Source of the DNA: Erythrobacter sp.
GTDB lineage: Bacteria; Pseudomonadota; Alphaproteobacteria; Sphingomonadales; Sphingomonadaceae
Assembly: GCA_030731635.1 (NCBI GenBank)
Contig: JANQTR010000164.1
Coordinates: 1-13,751, forward strand
Length of the DNA stretch: 13,751 nucleotides
Direction of reading: 5' to 3'
In this document: positions 8,245-13,751 of the stretch, piece by piece
Layout: each line of letters opens with the position of its first letter
Numbering within the stretch: the first letter of the stretch is position 1
The notes under the pieces: model-generated
What the model was told of the DNA's origin: nothing
The model's database searches: none
The model's input: only the letters and a program-made list of their open reading frames with translations
Program-made: the position numbers and the translations under genes

Positions 8245-8258
8245 GCAATTGCATTGCG
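8244..8258. promoter_or_regulatory. 15-bp dyad next to the LexA-type box
   Basis: CGCAAT (8244-8249) and ATTGCG (8253-8258) form a perfect 6-bp inverted repeat with a TGC spacer, and a nested 8-bp palindrome GCAATTGC sits at 8245-8252. It abuts the LexA-type box (sharing one base) and lies between the possible -35 and -10 of the patatin-like gene, a usual operator position. The cognate regulator is not recognisable from the window. Confidence 0.35.
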
Positions 8259-8284
8259 ATAGGCTTGCGCGTTAGGATGTGCCG

Positions 8285-10600
8285 ATGCGCCAAAAGGAAC
8301 TGCGCCTTGCCCTTATCTGCTACGGCGGCGTTAGTCTGGCGGTCTATATGCACGGCATCACCAAAGAGGTGTGGCATCTTGCCCGCGCGAGCCGGGCGTT
8401 CCACCATCCGTCTGCGACGAAGTTGGACGGGGTGGCGGCGGCGTACCGCGATGTCCTTGCCCAGATAGAGCGTAATCACGGCCTGCAATTGCGGGTGCTG
8501 CCCGATATCCTGACCGGGGCGAGTGCGGGCGGGATCAACGCAGTGTTTCTGGCGCAGGCGATCCATGCCGGGCATAGTCTGGAACCGCTGACTGACCTGT
8601 GGCTGGAAAACGCCGATGTCAGCCAGCTGACCGACCCGAAGGCCGAACCGATGTGGCGCTTTGCCAAGTTCTGGGCACAGCCGATTGCTGAATGGTTTTT
8701 AAGACGTCCGGGCAACGCGGTCAGCGCTACCGTCTCGCCCGGCACGCGCAAGGAAGTGCGACACAAGGTATCGCGCCTGGTGCGCGGCCGCTGGTTCAGC
8801 CCGCCGTTTTCGGGCGCGCGGTTTTCCGCGATGCTGTTCGAAGCCTTGACGAAAATGGCGGCGAATGGCGACGGTATCCCGCTGTTGCCGGCCGGAAACC
8901 TGATCGACCTTGCCGTCACGGTGACGGATTTTCGCGGTCATGCCGAAACCCTGCGCCTCAATTCGCCGCCACAGGTTGAGGAGACGGAACACCGCCTGCC
9001 CATCAATTTCCGCGCGCGGGTTGGTGATCGGCCTGGCACCGGCCTGGCCGATCCGCTCGAACTGGTATTGGCCGCGCGCGCCACGGCCAGCTTTCCGGGC
9101 GCCTTCCCTCCGCTAACCCTGGCTGAAATCGATCAGCTTGCCATAGCCGAAGGTCACAATTGGGCAGGACGCGGGACATTTCTTGGCCGGATCATGCCGG
9201 TCCATGTCGCCAATGGCGAGGTTGATGACGTCGCGTTGATTGATGGTTCGGTGCTGGTCAATGCACCCTTTGGCGCTGCGCTGGCTGCGATGAGTGGCCG
9301 CCCCGCCCAACGCGAGGTTGACCGCCGCTTCGTCTATCTCGATCCGCGTCCCGATGGCGGGGTGATGATGACCGGCAATCGCAAGCGCGAAGTCGGGTTC
9401 TTTGGTGCGATTTTCGGTTCATTGTCGACCATCCCGCGCGAACAGCCGATCCGCGATGATCTGGAACGGATCGATCAGCAGTCGCGTGATGCGGCACAGT
9501 TCAAACGGATCGTGATGGATTTGCAGGGCGATATTGATCGCGCCGTGGAAAAGCTGTTCGGATACACCTTTCTGCTTGATCGGCCCACGTCCAAACGCTT
9601 GGCGGGCTGGCGGGCCAAGGCGCAGCAGGCCGCAGCCGAGCGCGCGGGCTATGCTTTCGGGGCGTATGCTCTGACCAAATTCGACGGCATTCTTGGCGCA
9701 TTGGCGCGCCTGATGTTGAAGGCGGCAGGACAATCGCGGGCTGATCCCGCCCCGTTGATCAATAGGCTTAGGCAAGAGCTTGAGGCACGCGGGCTTGACC
9801 GGTTGACCGATGCCAACGGCGGCGCAACTGGCGATGCCATCGCGTTTTTCCGCGCCCATGATACCGGCTTTCGCATCCGCCGCCTGCAATTGCTGGCGCG
9901 CAAGCTGGCGCGCGATTGGCAGCTTGACGCGGGTATTTCCGAAGACGCGCTCGACCGGGCGCGTGAACAGCTTTACGCGATCCTTGCCCTGTATCACCGC
10001 GCGGATGGCGATGTGCTGCAATCACCCGCCTTCGCCCAAGTGGCGGCGCGCGCGCTTGAGGATCCGGGTGCAGCACTTGATTTCCTTGCCACCACGCGCC
10101 TGCTGCCCGCAACCGATCTGGCCGCCGAAGCCCTGCTGATCGATGCGCTGGAAGATATGCCCAAACCGCTCAAGCGGCGGATGCTGCTGACCTATCTGGG
10201 TTTTCCATTCTACGATGTTGCAACACTGCCGCTGAGCAAGCGCGATGGGTTTGACGAATTCAACCCCGTCAAGATCGATCGCATTTCGCCTGATGATGCA
10301 CGCTCGATCCGCCAGGGGGGCACCGCGGCGACATTGCGCGGGATTGAGTTTTACAATTTCGGCGCGTTTTTCAGCCGTGATTATCGCGAAAATGATTACC
10401 TCTGGGGGCGGCTGCACGGCGCGGAACGCATGATCGATCTGATCGCGTCGACCGTTAGCGACGGCATGCCTCAGGATCACATCGCACAGGCCAAACGTGC
10501 GGTGTTCCTCGCCGTGCTGGACGAGGAAGAAATCACCGGGCGTTGCCAGCGAACATTGCTTGACCAGATCCGGGCTGAAGTGCGCGAGCAATTGGGTTAG
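8285..10600 (+). CDS. Patatin-like phospholipase / lipid acyl hydrolase with long C-terminal extension (DUF3376-type)
   Basis: This is a Ser-Asp dyad acyl hydrolase, probably acting on membrane phospholipids or other acyl lipids; its substrate is unknown. The 771-residue protein starts with the patatin domain: an oxyanion-loop variant CYGGVSLAVYMHG (12-24), the nucleophile elbow GASAGGIN with Ser80, the substrate-side motif ASFPGAFPP (268-276) and catalytic Asp320 in DGSVLVNAPF. The remaining 430 residues are largely helical and charged, as in the bacterial patatin-related family carrying DUF3376. There is no signal peptide or clear membrane helix, so it is probably cytoplasmic or peripheral. 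The ATG at 8285 is chosen because AGGA (8274-8277) lies 7 bases upstream; an in-frame GTG two codons earlier is too close to it. It is transcribed divergently from radA and convergently with the next gene, stops 12 bases apart. Confidence 0.92.
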   Translation: MRQKELRLALICYGGVSLAVYMHGITKEVWHLARASRAFHHPSATKLDGVAAAYRDVLAQIERNHGLQLRVLPDILTGASAGGINAVFLAQAIHAGHSLEPLTDLWLENADVSQLTDPKAEPMWRFAKFWAQPIAEWFLRRPGNAVSATVSPGTRKEVRHKVSRLVRGRWFSPPFSGARFSAMLFEALTKMAANGDGIPLLPAGNLIDLAVTVTDFRGHAETLRLNSPPQVEETEHRLPINFRARVGDRPGTGLADPLELVLAARATASFPGAFPPLTLAEIDQLAIAEGHNWAGRGTFLGRIMPVHVANGEVDDVALIDGSVLVNAPFGAALAAMSGRPAQREVDRRFVYLDPRPDGGVMMTGNRKREVGFFGAIFGSLSTIPREQPIRDDLERIDQQSRDAAQFKRIVMDLQGDIDRAVEKLFGYTFLLDRPTSKRLAGWRAKAQQAAAERAGYAFGAYALTKFDGILGALARLMLKAAGQSRADPAPLINRLRQELEARGLDRLTDANGGATGDAIAFFRAHDTGFRIRRLQLLARKLARDWQLDAGISEDALDRAREQLYAILALYHRADGDVLQSPAFAQVAARALEDPGAALDFLATTRLLPATDLAAEALLIDALEDMPKPLKRRMLLTYLGFPFYDVATLPLSKRDGFDEFNPVKIDRISPDDARSIRQGGTAATLRGIEFYNFGAFFSRDYRENDYLWGRLHGAERMIDLIASTVSDGMPQDHIAQAKRAVFLAVLDEEEITGRCQRTLLDQIRAEVREQLG

Positions 10601-10612
10601 TGCGCTCGCGCC

Positions 10613-11233
10613 TTAAGCCTTGGGGCCAAAAAACAGCAGCATCACCAGCCGCGCATTGTCTGGCGTGGTGCCGAACCCCGGCGCGGCATTGTGGAATTGC
10701 CAGGGTGAAAACAACAGCAACCGGTTGAAGCGTGCAGGCACGCGCATGGTGCGTTCCCATTTGGCAGGGGCGGCGGTGTCTTTGTTCACCACATCTTCGA
10801 CCAGCGCATTGATATCGCCATAGCCTGAGGCTGCGATGCGGGCTGGATCTTGTGGCACAGCTTCAAGGCCGGTGCGGCGGTGACGGAAGAAATCCGTGCC
10901 GCCGGCTTCCGGCTTGGCGCAGTCTTCCGCGCGGGACAGATAGAGAATGCCCGAATAGCTCGCGGGATCGATATGCACCCCGCTGCGTCCCTTGTCGCCT
11001 TTGCGCGTCAGGCGGCAGTGGCCGTGCTGCGAACCGGGCGCAGGGCCAAACGGCCTGCCGAGCAAACGCGAAACTGCATCGTCCAGCGCCGCAGTATCAA
11101 GCGGCGTGGCAGAATTAAGCCCCGGAAAATTGCCGTGCTGCTTGGCCGGATCGTAATCCAGCGCCAGGGCCGCGCGCCGCGCCGCCCACGGATCCTTGAG
11201 GAAATCGTCAATGATCAGGAGCGAGGGTATCAC
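10613..11233 (-). CDS. DUF6445 family protein, 2-oxoglutarate/Fe(II) oxygenase-like
   Basis: This 206-residue protein of unknown substrate has the pattern of a non-haem Fe(II)/2-oxoglutarate oxygenase. His87 and Asp89 in GVHIDPASYSGILYLS give the HxD pair. His181 in SPWQFHNAAPGFG gives the distal His, and Arg195 (NARLVMLLFF) is a likely 2-oxoglutarate anchor. GGTDFFRH (111-118) fits the prolyl-hydroxylase-like double-stranded beta-helix. It matches my memory of DUF6445. The start is GTG at 11231-11233, giving MIPSLLIIDDFL, with a weak AGAG upstream; no better start follows. It lies 58 bases after the MBL-fold gene on the same strand and may share its promoter. There is no signal peptide. Chemistry on small molecules or peptides cannot be told apart from sequence. 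Confidence 0.75.
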   Translation of the reverse strand: MIPSLLIIDDFLKDPWAARRAALALDYDPAKQHGNFPGLNSATPLDTAALDDAVSRLLGRPFGPAPGSQHGHCRLTRKGDKGRSGVHIDPASYSGILYLSRAEDCAKPEAGGTDFFRHRRTGLEAVPQDPARIAASGYGDINALVEDVVNKDTAAPAKWERTMRVPARFNRLLLFSPWQFHNAAPGFGTTPDNARLVMLLFFGPKA

Positions 11234-11291
11234 GTCAGCACTCTTTGGTCAGGATCAAGGCAATGCCGCACCGATCTGGCGCAAAGGCGCC

Positions 11292-12179
11292 TCAGCTGTT
11301 CCAGATCGCGGTCACAAAGGCATCAGGCCCGATAAAGCCTTGCCCGCGGTTGAAGCCGTCGAGCGGCTTGGCAGCCACGGCTTCGTCAAGGCTCATTCCA
11401 GCCGCCTTGAGCGCCTCAACCTGCTTTACCGCCGCGCCAATCATCGCGCGATAGGCGACCAGTTCGGCCTTGTTCGACATCGGACCATGTCCGGGGATTA
11501 CCTTGGTCTGATCGTCGATCATGCTGATCGCCAGATCGAGCGACCGCATCGCGTTGTAAACGCTGCCGCCGGAATCCAGATCGACGAAAGGATAGCCCGA
11601 AATGTTGAAATAGAGATCGCCCATGTGAACGATGTTCTTTTCTTCCCAGAACACTATCGCGTCACCATCGGTATGGCCGCCGCCGAAATAGGCAAGACGG
11701 ATTGTATCACCGTTGCGGTGGAATTTCAGACCCTGTTCGAAAGTCACGACGGGCAAGGCTTCCGGTGGTGAGGGGGCAATCGCATTGCCGCCAATATTTC
11801 CGCCCGCGGCAAGGCGGATGCGGACGTTTTCATGCGCAAAAATAGTGGCACCGGTGCGGCCGAAATTCTCGTTTCCGCCGGTGTGATCGTAATGCCAATG
11901 GGTATCGACGACATAGCCGACAGGCGACGCTCCCAATGCCGCAATGGCGGCTTCGATCTTCTTGCTCAGCGGTGCGAACTGATCATCAATCAGGATGGTT
12001 GCGTCGTCGCCGTAACTGACTGCAATATTTCCGCCTGATCCGAACAGCACGGCCACACCCGGTGCGAGCGGTTCAGCGCGGATTTCCACCGCGTCAAAGC
12101 TGTCCTGAGCATGGGCGGGAACAACGCCTGCCACAATCGCGAGCAAGGCAACAAAAACAAAGCTTTTCCGGTTCATCAT
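11292..12179 (-). CDS. Exported metallo-beta-lactamase-fold hydrolase
   Basis: This is a periplasmic zinc hydrolase of the MBL superfamily. Residues 1-24 form a signal peptide (MMNRKS, hydrophobic core, AHA before QDS). The metal site is complete: THWHYDH (His94, His96, Asp98, His99), His169 in GGGHTDGD, Asp188 in HMGDLYF and His231 in PGHGPM. The bridging Asp188 is the glyoxalase/lactonase-type arrangement rather than the Cys or Ser of true class B beta-lactamases, so antibiotic hydrolysis should not be assumed. The ATG at 12177-12179 is chosen because AAGGGGG lies just upstream; the next ATG (12174-12176) is equally possible. A farther ATG at 12198-12200 has no ribosome-binding site and would bury the signal peptide. 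The substrate is unknown. The gene is followed by the DUF6445 gene. Confidence 0.88.
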   Translation of the reverse strand: MMNRKSFVFVALLAIVAGVVPAHAQDSFDAVEIRAEPLAPGVAVLFGSGGNIAVSYGDDATILIDDQFAPLSKKIEAAIAALGASPVGYVVDTHWHYDHTGGNENFGRTGATIFAHENVRIRLAAGGNIGGNAIAPSPPEALPVVTFEQGLKFHRNGDTIRLAYFGGGHTDGDAIVFWEEKNIVHMGDLYFNISGYPFVDLDSGGSVYNAMRSLDLAISMIDDQTKVIPGHGPMSNKAELVAYRAMIGAAVKQVEALKAAGMSLDEAVAAKPLDGFNRGQGFIGPDAFVTAIWNS

Positions 12180-12203
12180 GGCCCCCTTCGGCGATAGCAT
12201 TAG

Positions 12204-12232
12204 AGGCTAGGCGTGCGGGTTCACGCTGTCCA
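12204..12232 (-). promoter_or_regulatory. Candidate sigma-70-type promoter of the MBL-fold gene
   Basis: On the minus strand TGGACA (12232-12227; 5 of 6 to TTGACA), a 17-base spacer and TAGCCT (12209-12204; 3 of 6 to TATAAT) stand about 25 bases upstream of the chosen start. Transcription would begin near 12197, leaving a short leader that contains the AAGGGGG ribosome-binding site. It would also serve the downstream DUF6445 gene. Confidence 0.4.
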
Positions 12233-12270
12233 TAGCGATGGGATGGAACCAAAGAGCCGCCGGTGGATGG

Positions 12271-13410
12271 CTATCCGCCGAAAACATCTTTCAGCTTGTC
12301 AATGAAACCCCGGCTTTCGGGGCATTCATCGCCGGTTTCGGTGGCTTTGAATTCCTCAAGGATTTCCTTCTGACGGCGGGTCAGCTTGGTCGGCGTTTCG
12401 ACAGCGATTTCCACCACCAGATCACCGCGCCCACGCCCTTGCAGCACCGGCATCCCGGCACCGCGAATGCGCAGTTGCTTGCCTGACTGAATGCCCACCG
12501 GAATATCGAGCCGATTGGTCGAGCCATCCAGATCGGGGATCTCGACACAGCCGCCCAGCGCCGCCGTGGTGAAGCTGACGGGCACACGGGTTGCCAACGT
12601 GGTGCCTTCGCGTTCGAACACTGAATGCTGCTGCACATGCAGGAAAATATACAGATCGCCCGGCGGCGAACCGCGTTGTCCTGCCTCACCCTTGCCCGAC
12701 AGGCGGATGCGGGTGCCGGTATCGACGCCGGCGGGAATATCGACCTTCAGCGTCTGCGGCTTGTCGAGCCGACCTTCGCCGCGGCAAGCGCGGCAGGGAT
12801 TTTCGATGACGCGCCCGCGGCCGTTGCAAGTGGGGCACGGGCGTTCGATCACAAACAGGCCCTGCTTGGCACGTACTGCGCCCATGCCATTGCACAGGTT
12901 GCAGGTACGCTCGCTGGTGCCGGGCGTTGCCCCGCTGCCGTCGCAGGTATCGCACGCCTGACTGACTTCGATTTCGATCTCGGTCGACTTGCCGTGAAAC
13001 GCTTCTTCCAGGGTGACCTGCATGTCATAGCGCAGGTCTGCCCCGCGCCGGTTCTGCTGACGCTGGGCCCCGCCGCCGCCAAACGCGCCGCCGAAAATGG
13101 TTTCGAAGATGTCGCCAATATCGGCAAAATCGCCGCGTCCGCCTCCGAAACCGCCGCCCCCGCCGCCATTCATGCCCTGGGTGAAGGCTTCGTGGCCATA
13201 ACGATCATAGGCCGCGCGTTTTTGCGGGTCTTTAAGGCAGTCATACGCCTCGCTGATCGCCTTGAACTTGGCTTCGGATACGGCATCACCCGCGTTGCGA
13301 TCAGGGTGAAACTTCATCGCGAGCTTACGATAGGCGCTTTTGAGCGTTGCTGAATCAGCATCGCGCGCGACTTCGAGCGTCTGGTAGTAATCGGATTGGG
13401 CGCTGGACAT
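12271..13410 (-). CDS. dnaJ: Chaperone protein DnaJ (Hsp40)
   Basis: DnaJ is the co-chaperone that delivers unfolded clients to DnaK and stimulates its ATPase. The 379-residue protein has all type I parts: a J domain (about 7-72) with HPD at 35-37, and a Gly/Phe-rich linker (about 80-115). Four CxxCxGxG zinc repeats follow, with cysteines 153/156, 170/173, 192/195 and 206/209. The C-terminal client-binding and dimer domains occupy about 215-360. The ATG at 13408-13410 gives MSSAQSDYYQTLEV. No strong Shine-Dalgarno is visible. It lies 90 bases downstream of dnaK in the usual dnaK-dnaJ order, separated by a strong hairpin. Heat-shock control would come mainly from the dnaK promoter, which is outside the window. 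Confidence 0.98.
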   Translation of the reverse strand: MSSAQSDYYQTLEVARDADSATLKSAYRKLAMKFHPDRNAGDAVSEAKFKAISEAYDCLKDPQKRAAYDRYGHEAFTQGMNGGGGGGFGGGRGDFADIGDIFETIFGGAFGGGGAQRQQNRRGADLRYDMQVTLEEAFHGKSTEIEIEVSQACDTCDGSGATPGTSERTCNLCNGMGAVRAKQGLFVIERPCPTCNGRGRVIENPCRACRGEGRLDKPQTLKVDIPAGVDTGTRIRLSGKGEAGQRGSPPGDLYIFLHVQQHSVFEREGTTLATRVPVSFTTAALGGCVEIPDLDGSTNRLDIPVGIQSGKQLRIRGAGMPVLQGRGRGDLVVEIAVETPTKLTRRQKEILEEFKATETGDECPESRGFIDKLKDVFGG

Positions 13411-13438
13411 GGTGTTGACTTATTCCCGAGACAGCCGA

Positions 13439-13478
13439 CCGCCGCCGCGCCGGAATTGTGATCCGGTCACGGCGGCGG
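13439..13478 (-). other. GC-rich hairpin between dnaK and dnaJ
   Basis: A 9-bp perfect outer stem (CCGCCGCCG at 13439-13447 with CGGCGGCGG at 13470-13478) is followed by a 2/3-base internal loop, a 5-bp inner stem (CCGGA 13450-13454, TCCGG 13462-13466) and a 7-base loop. It stands 22 bases after the dnaK stop and 28 bases before the dnaJ start. No T tract follows on the minus strand, so it is more likely a partial attenuator, an mRNA 3'-end stabiliser or a processing site than a full terminator. The structure is seen; its role is inferred. Confidence 0.55.
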
Positions 13479-13500
13479 GACGTTGGGTTGGATCGAGGGC

Positions 13501-13751
13501 TTAGCCCTTCTTGTCTTCGTCAACCTCAGAGAATTCGGCATCGACGACGTCTTCGTCGGGTGCCGTCTCGCTGGCAGCTTCTGCTTCGCCGTCGGGCCCT
13601 GCGGCCTGCTGGCTTTCGTAGATCTGCTGGCCCATCTTCATCGCCGACTGGGTCAACGTTTGCGCCTTGGCATTGATGTCTTCGGCATCGCCGCCTTCAA
13701 GCGCAGTCTTGACCGCAGCGATGGCTTCTTCAACCTCGGTCTTCGTCGCAG
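13501..13751 (-). CDS. dnaK: Chaperone protein DnaK (Hsp70), C-terminal end only
   Basis: Only the last 82 codons and the TAA stop are inside the window; the gene continues past the right edge. DnaK is the ATP-driven Hsp70 that binds exposed hydrophobic segments of client proteins with DnaJ and GrpE. The visible part is the helical lid end (EVEEAIAAVKTALEGGDAED, then TQSAMKMGQQIYES). An Ala/Glu/Asp-rich disordered tail follows, with the alphaproteobacterial DnaK ending EDVVDAEFSEVDEDKKG. The ATPase and substrate domains are not visible. The dnaJ gene downstream confirms the call. Confidence 0.95.
   Translation of the reverse strand, partial: ATKTEVEEAIAAVKTALEGGDAEDINAKAQTLTQSAMKMGQQIYESQQAAGPDGEAEAASETAPDEDVVDAEFSEVDEDKKG

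Noticed and set aside
9419..10591. Two long minus-strand open frames (200 and 189 codons) opposite the patatin-like gene
   Set aside because: They are antisense to a conserved protein whose motifs fix the plus strand as coding. The products are rich in Arg, Ala and Gln as in typical GC shadow frames.
11278..11291. Short hairpin GGCGC/GCGCC just after the MBL-fold gene stop
   Set aside because: Only 5 bp of stem and no T tract; such GC stems are frequent by chance in this base composition.
12180..12200. Upstream ATG (12198-12200) for the MBL-fold gene
   Set aside because: It lacks a ribosome-binding site, falls at the predicted transcription start, and would put seven residues ahead of a good signal peptide.
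12261..12280. Stem-loop CGGTGGAT/ATCCGCCG across the dnaJ stop codon as a terminator
   Set aside because: The stem has a mismatch or wobble pair, includes the dnaJ stop in its loop and is followed only by CTCTTTGG, not a T tract. Support is too thin to list as a terminator.
12625..13353. Open frame of 242 codons on the plus strand opposite dnaJ
   Set aside because: It is antisense to an unambiguous DnaJ; the Gly-rich and zinc-finger codons of dnaJ generate it.

Overview
The window is chromosomal DNA of a high-GC alphaproteobacterium. The protein sequences look like Sphingomonadales, most likely Erythrobacteraceae: a short ProRS without an editing domain, a PhaR regulator, and radA next to cvpA. 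This placement is from memory of the families, not from a search. Genes are packed tightly. No gap between genes exceeds about 90 bases, and I see no tRNA, rRNA, insertion sequence, integrase, CRISPR array or attachment site.

Layout. Positions 1-8211 form one minus-strand block of eight genes. In transcription order these are radA (DNA recombination and repair), cvpA (membrane protein), a NifU/IscU-like Fe-S scaffold homologue, an MHS-family MFS transporter, alr (alanine racemase), phaR (polyhydroxyalkanoate regulator), proS (prolyl-tRNA synthetase) and an exported M28 metallopeptidase cut by the left edge. Several junctions overlap or nearly touch (cvpA/scaffold share GTGA; transporter/alr share 8 bases; radA/cvpA are 11 bases apart), so radA to alr may be transcribed together. 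The gaps before phaR and proS are large enough for their own control signals.

Positions 8212-8284 are a divergent promoter region between radA and a plus-strand gene for a long patatin-like phospholipase (8285-10600). This short gap contains GAAC-N7-GAAC, a perfect match to the LexA (SOS) box of alphaproteobacteria, and an overlapping perfect dyad. It is the most informative regulatory signal in the window and suggests DNA-damage control of the radA operon and perhaps of the lipase.

Positions 10613-12179 hold two minus-strand genes: a DUF6445 protein resembling 2-oxoglutarate/Fe(II) oxygenases, and an exported metallo-beta-lactamase-fold hydrolase with a good candidate promoter. Positions 12271-13751 hold dnaJ and the 3' end of dnaK on the minus strand, separated by a strong GC-rich hairpin.

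Most genes are housekeeping, and I see no obvious defence or mobile system. The points worth attention are the putative SOS box, the roughly 100-residue periplasmic insert in the transporter, the scaffold homologue lacking its third cluster cysteine, the PhaR-like operator upstream of phaR, and the dnaK-dnaJ hairpin.
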